Assembly (NCBI GenBank): GCA_964007475.1
Contig: OZ023275.1
Location: forward strand, 18,579,829-18,643,828
DNA length: 64,000 bases
Origin: Hybos culiciformis
Lineage: Eukaryota; Arthropoda; Insecta; Diptera; Hybotidae
Direction: 5' to 3'
Translations under genes and position numbers: made by a program
Notes under the pieces: generated by a model
What the model was told of the DNA's origin: nothing
The model's input: the letters and a program-made list of their open reading frames with translations, nothing else
The model's database searches: none
Part shown: one piece after another, positions 38,501 through 51,421 of the stretch
Position numbering within the stretch: position 1 is the stretch's first letter
Layout: each line of letters begins with the position of its first letter

Positions 38501-41500
38501 ATGTAATGCATATATATATACGTACAGATAGTGTATTCTGTCATTTTCATTTTCATTACAGTTCGTGTTCACAAATTTTTATGTGTATGTTGGGGGCAAA
38601 AAAAATGGTTGAAAATAAGCATCGTTATGAACAAAATACTTGATGCGTAATTTGTATTAGCTAAATAAATATTTTTGGAAACATACTATCATCAATATGC
38701 CAAATCGTCTTCGAAATTATACCCCTTTAAATTTTAAATTTTCTAGAACAAATTACTATCAAAATAAACGTTAGGTGTAAGATATATAACCATAGTTTTA
38801 CTGCCTACTAGAGCAGCAAAAATTCGTTGGCCAGGAGTTCAAGTAAGAATTTTATATACTTGATGAACTAGTTGTTGTGACTGTTTCCACGATTGTAAAT
38901 GAAGTTTCAATTGTAAATAGTTCAGGGTTATATATTATGCCCTATGAATTGATAAGTTCAGTATCTTATACAGATTAAATTAAATTCAATTATGCGTGAT
39001 ATAGAAATAAGTATTAATGTAAATATGACTCTTGTGTATTAAGCATCTGGAAATAAATAAATAAATAATATTTTGAAAGTAACTAAGATGTAACTGTCAT
39101 CAATCCGATTCAAAGACTATATTCCAATAACTAAGTAACGAATCTTTTGGAACATTATTCCCAAACAAATGAACCGAATTACCAAAAACATTTTCATTCA
39201 AATGTTGCTAAATACTTCTAATTTAGCTTCTGTTTATTTTATTATTTTGACACATTGTAAGAAAATAGGAAAATTTATTTGATTTTTCTTTATCAAGGAC
39301 ATCAAAGGAATTTTATATGCAAATATTCTGTTGGCATACAAAAAATCAAAATAATTTATTGTTTTCTATTGTAATTATTTTCTCAATAAATATACAAAAT
39401 ACGAAAAAGAAAAACATTGCTTTTTCATTTGACGGAAACTTTATTTCTTTTTGTGTTATTTTGTTTTTTTTTTTCGCTCTGTATGTATTATATGTACATT
39501 GGAAAAATAAAAATTCTAATTCATTCATTATGCACTATGGGAGGAATTATAATGAAATAAACAAAAAAAAAAAAGTTAAGCAAATACATTTTTTCTTTGC
39601 AACAAAAACATCCACTTTAATTTCCATCTACCCATGTTACAAAGAAGAGAAAAAAAAAATTCCCACAAAATAATTAATTTCATTAAAGCACCTGAAAAGC
39701 TCCTTTTAATAGAATTAAAAAGAAAGCAAAAAAAAAACCACTTTTAATAAATTTATAGTTTTCCCTCAATTTAGTTTTTAAGTGCATTTTCATTATAATT
39801 ATTATAAGCTAAGAAATTATTCACAAATTGCAAGGAAGTTAACCGGATAGTGGCAATTTCAATATGTTGTTCTTTATTTCATTATTATTTCTCAACTTAT
39901 TTTTTATTTTCAAAAAATGAATGAAAAGCTTTTAATGAAAAACATAAAATATTCTTCATTTAATTGATAAAACATAAGACTTTAGTTTTTCAGCGTTTAA
40001 ATTGTTAATTGTACTATATTGATATTTAATTGTTCGATAAGTCGATGAATGTAGTGAAGATAATTATTTTCTTCGAATTAGTAAAATATTTCATGTTATG
40101 TTGAGCTTACACAGATTTTATTATTTGAGATTTTACATTAAAATCTTGTTTCTTTGTATATGTTTTAAGGTTTTTATGGTATTTTCTTAAAAATATAAGA
40201 AATATGACAAAAACATTCGCTCTCATTTAAATACCAATTTTCAATAAAATCCGTTCTTAAACCCAATCGGGGTGCTAAGCATTTTGTCTTAAGGTTGCTT
40301 CAGTCGACATATTATACACTAGTAACATATATTAATTATCATAAAAATCAGGGCACAGTTCCAATTTTATGTGTATCTACAATCAACATAGAAACTGTTA
40401 AGAAATTTAAAATATGAAATTTTTATCTGATTCTGTTGATATGATAGTTTATAACTCTTGAACTGAGAATCGTGGATATTACATTAGATTTGGTGAAAGT
40501 GGAGAAGATTGTGGAATTTCTCGTGCATTAAAACGTCTTATAGTAACATGTATATATTCTAGATGGCAGGTACTTAAAGAAAAAACACAGTTCGGTCTTT
40601 TTATAAATTTAATAAATTTACATTTCTGAGAGGAATAGAATGCTTGGTGATATTTTTAAAAAAACAAGGCCAAATACTTTAATTACTTCATTTAATATGA
40701 TACTTAAAACATAAAGTACTTTAAATAGGAGTTAATTGGTTTGTCATTTTTACTTCAATTATTTTGCTGCTAAATCCAATACGTGAATAGTTCTTTTTAG
40801 GCATCCTTCGACTTTTAATTCGCCTAACAAAAATCCCAATTATAATATATAAATAAATAAATTTGAAAACCATTTAAAAAAATATCTCTATTAAAACAGA
40901 TTTTAAATGACAATAAAAATAAATTTTATTCACTTATTTATGAAAATTTCTAACATTTATACTTAATTTTCCGAAGTTTATTTCTGGGATAAAGTCAAAG
41001 GGGAATTAAAATAACTCTTGATAAACAAAATAAAAGAGCGCAATCAAAAGGTAATTTATTACAATTTTTTGCGATGGTGAATTTACATATATATATATAT
41101 GAATGTAGGTATATATGTACTAAAATGTAATATATTTAATCCGTCACTTCAGGAAATCGTTAAAGTGTACGACTGTTTTTAACATTCATTATACCATTCC
41201 TTTTTTATTTTTTTTTTGTATACGTAAATACAAGTGTCACATATCCGGCGGAACTAAAAAGGGAAAAATTGAATGAAAAAAAAAATAAAATGTAAATAAA
41301 TAAGCATATATGTACATAATGTATGTTTGTATTATATTGTATATGTACAAATGTTTCATCAAGGTGTATTATTTGTTGTTGTTGCAGGAAAATTATTTGA
41401 AAACTTGAGAAACATTTGAAAAAAAAAGAATTGAATTTTAATTTCATTATTTTGTATTATATTGTTGAAAGAAAGAATAAAGTAAATAATATAATATGTA

Positions 41501-44500
41501 GATTATATGATAAGTATGTTAGAGCAACATTAACATATGGGACAGAAAATGTCATTTTTGGGCAATTCCAATAAGATATTGGTATAGATTGAGACAAAGA
41601 AAAAAATACGAGAAAATATTTCTGATAGTGTAGTAAGAACTTGGCGGGATAATTCCAATCTTATATTAAAATTAAAATTTAAAATTTGTTATTATTATTA
41701 AGAATTTTTTTTTAACAAACATTTTTTTGTATAATTATTCAAAATAAATATAAATAAATAAATATACTTTTTATACCTAATAATAAAAATGAATGGAAAT
41801 AATTTATTATTGTTTATTTTAGAACCTTTTCAACAAAATTATTGGGTAAAATTAATAAAAATAAATAAAAAAAAACTGAGAAAGGAAATTTTGCAGGTCT
41901 ATTAGTTATCACCACATACAACAAAAAAAAAGGATTCTATCCAAACAAACAAACATTAAAATTGATGAAAAGGAAAATTAGTTTTGTGCGGTCAAAAAAA
42001 CAAAAACAAAAAAAAAGGGTTTTCATTTGAAAACAAAAGGAATAATTTGTAAATTTTATTAAACAAATTTGTTTTGAGATTGAAAATAAAAAAAAAGTAA
42101 TAAAATTGATTTTATTAATCGCACACTGATCAAAATTTTTCGTTTTTCTTTGAAATATGAGCCTTTGGTAGGATAGAGGTAAAGATCAATTCAACGAACT
42201 TCTCGGTGATATTTATTGCTAATCATTAAATTCCTAAATTTTCGTTCGTTATGTTTTTAATTTCTCAAATTTTTGAATATTTTTGAAATGTATTGTGCAC
42301 TAATCATACGAAAACTAACTTCTTGGCATTTTCACTGAAAATTTGTGCTTAAAACTCTTCATTCAGAATTCCGACTGCAACTGAATAAAAAAATAAAAAT
42401 TGTTATTATTTTTGGTAGTGAATAATTTCATTTCTTACAGAAATTTTAAAAGTATTAAAAGACCTGCGCATTAATGTTTGATAGCATAGAATCATACATA
42501 AAGTTTGAAACAATAAGATACTTTTTATTTGCGATTGAAGTAAAACTCTTTTGAATCAAAATACTATGTTAGAATTAGGCTTTTTATGAACTTAACAGCT
42601 CACAGGTAGTCGGCATCATATAGTAATCTAATATACATAAGCCGAGTCTAAAAAATCTAAAAGATTGATTTTTATAATTCACTTCTTTCTTGAGTACTTA
42701 GGTAAAAATATTTTTTCATACTTATACTTTTAAGCTACAGAAGTACAAAAGAATTGGATATTATTGAGAATTGAGATTATGATCTCCAAACTAGACAATA
42801 AACCCAAGTACATATTCAATTTTTGAAATTAAGTATAGGTAAACATAGTTTCAATAATCTTTTCTAGTTCGAAATGAATTTTCTAAAAATGTTGAATGAA
42901 TCTTATGTGTACTTTCTGATAGTTTTAATTTAATTAACTTTAAATTGTTTTTTAACAGCGCACATATGAAAGAAAATTTTTACATAGAGGAAAACCTTAA
43001 CATTATATAAATTTTTCACTTTTCCTTTTTTTATGAAAACATTTAATGAATAACACAATTAAATAAGACTAATATCGCAAATACGTGAGGCTTAATTCAT
43101 GTAAAATACATACACATGATTCCAATTAGGTCCTAACATTTGTATAATTTTTCATCTTAAAAATGTCTATATATGTATATAATATAAATATGTACGTAAT
43201 TTTCTTCCTCTTACAACATTCCAAATATAAATCATCTTAATAATTAGCAATTAAAAACTTTTCTTTTTCCAAATGGAAAACTTTAAGAAATGAGAAAAAA
43301 AAAGTGTTATATCCTTGAACGCGTGCTGTTAACGACTTTTGAGTACCACATGACTTTTTCAACATAAAACCATAAACAATAATAAATCCTTAATTTGATC
43401 CTTTGCTATTTTTTTTTTATATCACGCAATCAAAACTTGATGAAAGATCAATAAAACTTAAATCATCAAAAACAAAAAAAACATAACATAACTAAATGGA
43501 AGAATCATATAATTTATATAGAGCAAAAAAAAGAAGAAAAACTATAAGAAGAAAAATTAAAGGAAAAACTTTTTTGATATCATTTTTCTTTTGAAGAAAA
43601 ATATTTTTATTCCTCTTGCTGAAAAATCTCACTTAATCGAGGTGAAAGGAAATACTTTTATAAGTTTTCTCAATTTCCTTGCAATGATAGAAAATTTATT
43701 TTCCTTATTAGGCTTTTCATTTTAAGGTAAATATTATTTTAAAATTATTACAGAATTTATTGTCTGGCTGTCAATGATTAAGTACAGTGTTGATTATATA
43801 GTTATATAATATAAAATTATATAATATAAAATTTTTTTAATTAATTTAAGTTCAATTTGATATCGTTTTAATTTATTTCAGATAAAGATTTGTAAGAAAT
43901 CTAATGTTATGAATGTACACATTAATACTCAGTTCGAAATTTTCTACTTATTCTTGAACGAAATTAAAATATTTCTTCATTTTAATTCAGATTTGAACTA
44001 AAAAAAGTTTTATAATGTATTCAGTACTTCTACATAGAGCATAAAGTTACAAACCCAAAATTAGAGTTTAATTGACAAGTAGTGATAAATAGCAAGAGGA
44101 AGTTTAAATGAATTTTTGGAAAAGAAAAAACTTTCACGAATACTATCATTGAATCTTTTTTTTTTTTCCATAAGTATTTTTTTTTTTTCTAAGGACAAAG
44201 TTTAGCTTCTCATTCATTTTTATTGCCAAAAATAAATTCATTCATATTAAAAACATTAAAGTTTATTTTTAGTTCACAATCTGAAGTGGAAAGTAGCTAT
44301 TATCACATACATATAAGAAGCGATATGATGATGACAAAAAAATTTTTATTTTTTTTATATAGTTTTCACATTTATGGTCAATGTTCTTGGTTGAATTTTT
44401 TTTTTGCTCTTAATATTCTGCTAATATTGGCCAAATTTCTACATATAAGATAATTTTGTTCGTTCAACCTAAGGGCTTTATTTTATGAAAAAAATGTGGA

Positions 44501-45788
44501 ACTACTAGATTGAAGAAGAAAATTATTTATATAATAATATTTGGTAGTAGTTTTATCAAGAATTACTTATCTTAATTTTAAGTTTTTTCAAACCAACCAA
44601 AAATTAATTTATAGTTATTTTACTAAATTGAACTTACTATTATTTGTTTTAACTATCTTTGATATTTTGAGTTTATTTCTACATGATCCTTTTAGTTTTC
44701 CAATTTTTGTATTAAATAGATTGCTGAAAGCTAATTGGGTGGCACGAGACTGATTCACGAGACTAATTCAGATTATTTTTTGTTTCCAATACTTCTGCCC
44801 CACTTAAAGTCATGCTGAATAAATTTTTTTTTAAAAGGCAGAAACGGTATGATTATAGCTAGCATGTATATTCCTTTAATACACACATCTTACACACACA
44901 TGTACTTATTTGATAAAAATGTGATAAAAATTGATTAAACTTCTATTGCAGATGAATATAAAAGGGTAATAAAACTTTTAAAATTGTGTCCTGTATGCTT
45001 TTATAATAAAATAATAAAATTTAGATAAAAACTTTTTTAGTCAAAGACTTTTGCAATGCAATTTTAAACACATTAGTCAAAAGATAAATTGGTATTTCAT
45101 TCTTAAAGAATTTTTCTTTCATTCTGTCTTTTTTTTTTATAAATACGGGATAATTTTTATTTTTTAACCAACAAAATGTTATTGTATTTACAATACATAC
45201 CAACCAATATATATATTTATTTAATTTTTTATAAGATTATTGATATCGATAATGTTACTATAAAAAAAATGATCACAAAAATAATTAAGATTCGATTAAA
45301 AGTGGATAAACTTACGACTATTAAACAGATTATTGCTACAATATCTAATTCAAATTCCCATAATTTTACAATTTATTGTCAATTCTTTTTTAATTTAGTC
45401 TTCTAAAACTAATAGAGGATAAAATATAGTCAATTATTGATATTACAATGCAAAATATTCATGTTATCTAAAATTTTTAAAATTTGTTCTAAAATTGGGA
45501 GAAAAGTATTACCTATTAATTTGGAAGGAAATAACATTAAATTTCTATTATAAAACACACAGTCCAATAAAATATCCGTTTATATGGAATAAGAATAAAA
45601 AAAATCCCTATATTTATATTAAAAATCGTTATACATTCGAGAATGATTATTGCCTTTATTCACATATCATTTAAGGAAACCAATAAAATATAACTTGAAT
45701 ATTACTCTCATGTAATTCTTTATTTTATATCTATCAGATATTATCTGAGGAAAGAAAAAATTATAATTTTATTTTTTTTATTGGTTAC
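32586..45788. other. Long AT-rich intergenic region upstream of the TRPV gene
   Basis: About 13 kb without a supported gene. The first few hundred bases are presumably the 5' untranslated region and promoter of the channel gene. A GTTACC word at 32721 is a half-match to a ciliary RFX site. The remainder is A/T tracts, AT microsatellite (for example near 38180) and short chance frames. A 56-codon open stretch at 40462-40629 has unusually balanced composition but no start or recognisable family. Confidence 0.5.
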
Positions 45789-45798
45789 ATATATATAT

Positions 45799-45910
45799 GG
45801 TGGGGTGTCACAACATCAACAGGACATAAAGTCAGTTGACTTTATGTCTCAATTTTTGAGACATAAAGTCAACTGACTTTATGTCTCATTCAAAAGGGAC
45901 ATAAAGTCAA
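45799..45910 (+). repeat. Left 112-bp terminal inverted repeat
   Basis: Perfect match to the reverse complement of 46556-46667. It includes two full near-palindromic units (45823-45848 and 45860-45885, opposite orientation of the central GT/AC) and a half unit at 45898-45909, where identity to the right arm stops. Confidence 0.95.
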
Positions 45911-45920
45911 TTTTTTAAGG

Positions 45921-45980
45921 GACTTAAAGTCAGTTGATTTTATGTCTCATTCTGAAAAAACCCAAAGAGTCATAAAGTCA
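45921..45980 (+). repeat. Degenerate internal copies of the near-palindromic unit
   Basis: A mutated full unit at 45921-45946 (GACTTAAAGTCA and TGATTTTATGTC arms) and a further half unit at about 45969-45980. They lie just inside the left arm and differ from the perfect terminal units, suggesting older duplications of the same module. Confidence 0.8.
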
Positions 45981-46030
45981 AATTGAGTTAAATAAAAAAT
46001 ATACTTTAATTTAATATGTAATTTTTTGTT

Positions 46031-46079
46031 CTTTTGGAAAAGGTGTGTGTTGTTGTTGATTTTAGGCGTTTTCCAAAAG
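46031..46079. repeat. Hairpin with 11-bp perfect stem inside the foldback element
   Basis: CTTTTGGAAAA at 46031-46041 pairs with TTTTCCAAAAG at 46069-46079 around a GT-rich loop of 27 bases. This is a secondary inverted repeat independent of the terminal repeats. Confidence 0.8.
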
Positions 46080-46192
46080 GATGTTGTTGTTGTTCAAAAA
46101 ACTTTTTTTTAAATACTTGTTTTTGTGTGTAAAAAAATTATCCGTTTAGCATCCAAACTTATAAAACATAGAAACTTCTATAAATATTATCA

Positions 46193-46392
46193 NNNNNNNN
46201 NNNNNNNNNNNNNNNNNNNNNNNNNNNNNNNNNNNNNNNNNNNNNNNNNNNNNNNNNNNNNNNNNNNNNNNNNNNNNNNNNNNNNNNNNNNNNNNNNNNN
46301 NNNNNNNNNNNNNNNNNNNNNNNNNNNNNNNNNNNNNNNNNNNNNNNNNNNNNNNNNNNNNNNNNNNNNNNNNNNNNNNNNNNNNNNNNNNN
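46193..46392. other. Assembly gap of exactly 200 N
   Basis: The round length suggests a placeholder of unknown true size. Frames that run through the N block are artefacts. The same 17 bases, GAAACTTCTATAAATAT, occur at 46171-46187 and 46408-46424 on either side of the gap. Confidence 0.98.
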
Positions 46393-46555
46393 TATATAAA
46401 AAGCATTGAAACTTCTATAAATATATATATATATATATATTATTAAGAAGAGACTAACCTTGGATTTGAAATTTAACAAAAAAATGAAAAAAATGAAAAA
46501 AAAAATAAAAAAATCTGAATCAAAAAGTAAAAAAAAATTTGAGACATAAAGTCAG

Positions 46556-46667
46556 TTGACTTTATGTCCCTTTTGAATGAGACATAAAGTCAGTTGACTT
46601 TATGTCTCAAAAATTGAGACATAAAGTCAACTGACTTTATGTCCTGTTGATGTTGTGACACCCCACC
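46556..46667 (-). repeat. Right 112-bp terminal inverted repeat
   Basis: Perfect reverse complement of the left arm. Near-palindromic units at 46543-46568, 46581-46606 and 46618-46643. The innermost unit is complete here but truncated on the left side, so the arms diverge at that point. Confidence 0.95.
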
Positions 46668-46677
46668 ATATATATAT

Positions 46678-49600
46678 TGGTTTTTATACCTCATCTAACT
46701 TATTTTTTTTCTTGCGTAAGGAACCAATATAATTTTATTTCTTTTTTCCAATATATACTTTTTGATTATATGAGAAAATGCATTAAAAATTTAATTTTTT
46801 TGCTAAAAAAAAAAGTCACACATTAAAGTTCACTTGGTAGCTGTACGTAAATTTTGTTGCTATCATATAATTGGAATAGATTCGAGATGTCATTTCTTTA
46901 TAGATCGTGATAGAAGAGCTAGGAACATTTTATGGTACTCATTCAAGTTAAAATTTGTTTACAATTCTTTTAGTTTTGAATTTAATTTGTGGAATTGAGA
47001 GAAATTAGTTTATTATTTTTTTTTATATTTAATATCATAATTGAGCCAATATTATTTTATTATATATTGAATTCCTTCTAAATTATAACATTGGTCGAAT
47101 AAATTCAATTCTAACAGTGTTCTCAAATATACGAAATATATTAAAAACTAGTTAATAAATATTGTAAAACAAATTATTTTTCCAATTTTCATCGAATTGC
47201 TTCCTTGCCACTATTTTTCACATAAAAATGATATATGTATGTATATTGAAATTATGTGTATTATTGTATGAACTCTACATGTTATAACAAACGCATTATG
47301 ATGCAAATATTTAAAACGAAATAAAAAATCAAAATATACATTAAACAAATGAAAAATATACGTATATTTTGCTCTTATATTCGACTGAGATAATTTATAT
47401 TGGAAAATTTTTGGTTATTTTTTTCATATTCGTTTCATTCAAAACTTATACTATGAATAAACTTCCTCTTTGATGACAAATTTCGCAATTTCTTTTATTA
47501 ACTCATTGACTAAATTGACTCAATGAATTTCAAATAGGGAAAAAACGAGAATTTTTTTTTTCCTATCAAAATATTTTTATTTTATTATTATTATTTATTT
47601 TATATGTACATATATATATTTTCTCTTCAGTTTTGTTTTTTTTTTTTATGTTGGATATTAAGCGAAAGGGTAAGTAAAAATGTGGTTTATTCGACAATAT
47701 CATGCTTCCGTAAAACTGGATACGGTTTCCTGTGATATACGTATATATGATGAAAATATATAGTTTTGTTTTAAATGCCTTTTTATAATAATTTGGGAAA
47801 GGAAACTATATAATGATCCTGTATCTTTATAGTTAAATGTTGTTTCATTGGCTGTGTTAAATTTTCAGCTAATGGAGGATAACAAAATTTTAATCTTTCC
47901 AACTAATATCATGTGATATCTAAGAAAAAACCTTTGAAAAAATCTAGAAGTTTTGTAATTTTCGGAACTAACTGGATTATAAGTTAATCAAATGCTATGT
48001 TTGAGCGCGAAGGCTCACAACTACTTCTTCTACCATAAATGTGTCACGCAATAAAGTTAAGCTCTTTAAGTTATCAAATTCTTACACGAATTACACTAGG
48101 CGGCGAACTTTTTACCCTTCAGAATGCAAAATTATAGAATTTTAAATTTGGTTTTGTTTTCATTTAACATTCAGTTAACTTGTGAATAAAATTGAAAAGA
48201 ATATTTTAAATGAAAAGTCTTGTGAAAATTATTTCTAGTATACAACATATAAATATTTTTTTTTTTTTTATTTTGCTTATTTTCCATAAATTGATGAAAA
48301 AAAAAAGTTTTTTTTTTCAACGGGAAGTTTTCTTATAAAATTCAGTGTTTCGATAAAATTTTCTTTTATACATATTTAAATTTATATAATATTATAAATT
48401 TTATTTGTTGCGTATATATGTACATACATAAATTTACATTTCGATATATTATTATTATATAGGAAACATTTGAATTAAATAAAGAAAATTGAAATTCATA
48501 TGGGAGACATAAATTTACATAAAGGTTTCAATTTTCCATAAGGAGTTAAATAGATTATGTATTCATGTTAAAAATATGTTTTTTACGATATTTTTGTATA
48601 AATTTCTTGTATTTTTTTTTTCTATTTTTAAAAGAATTTTAAATCTGTTGAACACTTGTTGATTTTTTGGCAAGCAAGCAAGCAAAAAAAAAAACTTTTG
48701 TAATAGATTCTGTAAAGTTAATTAAAATAAGAAGTAGTGTTAGAAATTATTAAAACTTTTAACACATTAAATATTCTGTCCTTTTGAAAAACTTTATTAT
48801 ATTATTATATAGCATTGAGTTGTGTAGTACTAGGACAAATTTTTAATGGAAAATGAAAAATTATATAAGTTGTTGAAGCTAAAGCTATTATATATCTTAT
48901 TGAAACATTATAATAATGTTTATTAATTTTTATTAATTAAATAATATATTCATTAAATTTTTTTTTTAAATTGACTTTAATTTGTTTTATAAAATTGATT
49001 TACGTATTTGTTTAACAGACGATAAACTCTTAAACAGTGTGTTGGTCTTACAAATTTACAAATACAAGTAATAATAAAATTTCAATATAACATTAAACAT
49101 TAAATATTATCTTCGAAACAGTCTGAGATTATACGTTTTAAGACTTTTAGGTGAGGAAATATCAATGTAACTCCAATATTTATTACGCAATATTCCGATA
49201 TTCATATAATCCATATTGTTTTTATCGAAGAAAAATTTATAACTTCTATAACTTTCGAGCTAATGTACGAAGAGGATCAAAATATTCATTTTCCAAATGT
49301 AGGGCAATGGTTTAGATTGGTTGGTATGCCAGAACGACGGACTATCTGCCTGAACTATCAACAAATATATAGTTTGCAGGGACACCATAATAGTTAAATA
49401 ATTTCAGTAGTCGACAAAAATACAGTCTTTATATTAAACTCTGAATAATACAAATTATCTAAAAATTAACAAGACTTCTAATTACGTTATGTGACTTAAC
49501 CATATTTATACACATTAAAATGTGTGTAAATCTGTTTGTAATTGTTATTAATTCAAATAAATTTATATGAGATTATTACGGATAAAATATATTTTTCCTT

Positions 49601-51413
49601 CACATTTAACATTACCATAATATTAATGTTAATCTTGCCATATAAAAGAAAAAATATCTTAATAATTATTTTAAAAATATTATTACATTCATCGTCTCTC
49701 ACTTCTCACATAACAAAATAACAAAAAAAAAAAGATAAGTTAATATTATTATTTTTTTTTATATATATAAAAGATAATTGGAATAAATTAACTTTTATTT
49801 CAAATAAATAAAAGAACACAATAATCAAAAGCATTTTTGTTTTTAATGTTTAAGAAAAATGATGAGGGGTGAATTATTTGTATGTTAGGAAATTTAGTTT
49901 TATTGCAGAACAATAAAATATAATTTTGAAGTTATGAGTTTTAATGTGGCATAATGTGTACAAAGTTTTAGTATATGTGAGGTAACATTTGGATGCCCAA
50001 ACTAACTAATTCTAATTATAAATACTACGTCATCGATTTCAAAATATTGATATATAGTTATTTTCATCCTTTTTGTCCAAAATTTACATAGTTTTCATAT
50101 AAAGCTTTCTTTATCCAACTTATGGTTGTTGAAAAACTCTTTTCAAAAGTCTAAATTTTTGGCTTATTAATACTTATCTAAAAATATTTTTTAGTAATAA
50201 AACTATATGAAATTAGGCAAGTTTATAATATTCAAAAACAAAATTAATTTTAAATATTTGATTAGTTGATACTGAGACTGAGGTTGAGCTCTGCCAGATC
50301 ACCATTAATTTTATTAAGAGAGTTTCGCGATTCAAATTATCAAATTTATAAAAAAATTAAACTTTTGAACTCAATCAAATAATCTCTATTTTTTTCAACG
50401 AAATTTTAACTTCATTTCTTTGACTAAAAGTTTACAAGATTAATATAATTTTAATTGAAATGGGTTTTGTTTTATTAAATTAAATGAAATTGATATAATT
50501 TTTTTTTTTTAATTTGTGGTATAAAAAATATTTTAAAAAAGGTTTAGCGAATACAATTTTAAGACATATATTAATAATAAATTTATTTGTAATTCTTTTT
50601 TAAAATGAAAAAAAAAAAAAAAAAGTTATTAAATTATTTCATAACTTTTAAGAAGGATTTAAATTCATTTCTAAATAAAAAGTATTTATGTATAATGTGT
50701 ATATTTATGTAAAAGAAGATAAACATTACTGAATTTAAATTTAGATCCCTATTAAATTTTTTTTTTTTTAGAAAATTTAAAATAATTTTATTTCCATTGA
50801 AAAGCTCAATAAAACTTAAATAAAATTTCGTATGAATTTTCCGGGTTATATTCATTTATTTTTTATACGGAAAGCCGATTTATTCATTTTAATTTGGGAA
50901 ATTTTATACCTATAGTGGATCACATGGGCGGGTAAAACATTAAACATAATGGTAAACTATATATAAATTCTACTTTGGAAGAATTTGGTACTAAATTAAA
51001 AAATATTCACGTTATAGTGTTGAAATAAAATTTATGTTTTGAGATATATGAATGTGTAGTTGAGAATCGTTAAATTTCAGTAATCTGTTTTATTTTGTTT
51101 AAATTTTTTTAATTGAATTTCATCAAAAATACAAGATAACGAGTTAAAAGTTCTTGGAAAAGATTTTTGTTTCGAATGCAATTTGATATAAGTTCATTAA
51201 AAATTAAATTTTTTTTTTTCTAAAATTTCGATTAGAAAATGTGGAAACTCTTTTCCCAACTACAAAGCAACAACATTTTAATTCAATTTTTTTTTTTTTT
51301 AAAAAAGTGTAGAAACTTTTAAATATTTTCAAACTTTTTTTTTTTTAATATCAGTATTGTGGCAGTATCGATTATCATTATTTTTTTTTTTTAAATAATT
51401 CCAAATAACATAT
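46678..51413. other. AT-rich intergenic DNA, no gene seen
   Basis: Mostly A/T tracts. A GC-richer patch near 48000-48110 has no coding or repeat signature I can name. An 80-codon open stretch at 49155-49397 on the plus strand is discussed under findings. No RNA gene recognised. Confidence 0.5.
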
Positions 51414-51421
51414 CTTGTAAT
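51414..51421. repeat. Left 8-bp target-site duplication
   Basis: CTTGTAAT, repeated exactly at 52405-52412, directly outside the terminal inverted repeats of the element at 51422-52404. Confidence 0.92.

Larger units (their letters stand above)
45799..46667. mobile_element. Foldback / long-TIR non-autonomous element interrupted by an assembly gap
   Basis: The left arm 45799-45910 and right arm 46556-46667 are perfect reverse complements over 112 bp, starting GGTGGGGTGTCACAACATC inward. Both sides are flanked by ten bases of alternating AT (45789-45798 and 46668-46677), which could be a 10-bp target duplication or an AT microsatellite target. The arms carry near-palindromic units with arms GACATAAAGTCA and TGACTTTATGTC. 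No transposase is visible. The centre includes 200 N, so true length is unknown and a larger or coding core cannot be excluded. The superfamily is not assignable; long TIRs with a 9-11 bp duplication would suit Mutator-like elements. Confidence 0.85.

Noticed and set aside
38190..38590. GTGAACAC and GTGTTCAC about 380 bp apart as terminal inverted repeats
   Set aside because: Only eight bases pair and no flanking duplication is visible.
45823..45980. Regularly spaced palindromic repeats resembling a CRISPR array
   Set aside because: Units alternate in orientation, spacers are 11-13 bp and are themselves part of the inverted arms, and an identical set occurs inverted at the other end. This is a foldback element in eukaryotic DNA.
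46125..46479. Open frames of 86-106 codons across the N block
   Set aside because: They are made almost entirely of undetermined residues from the 200-N gap.
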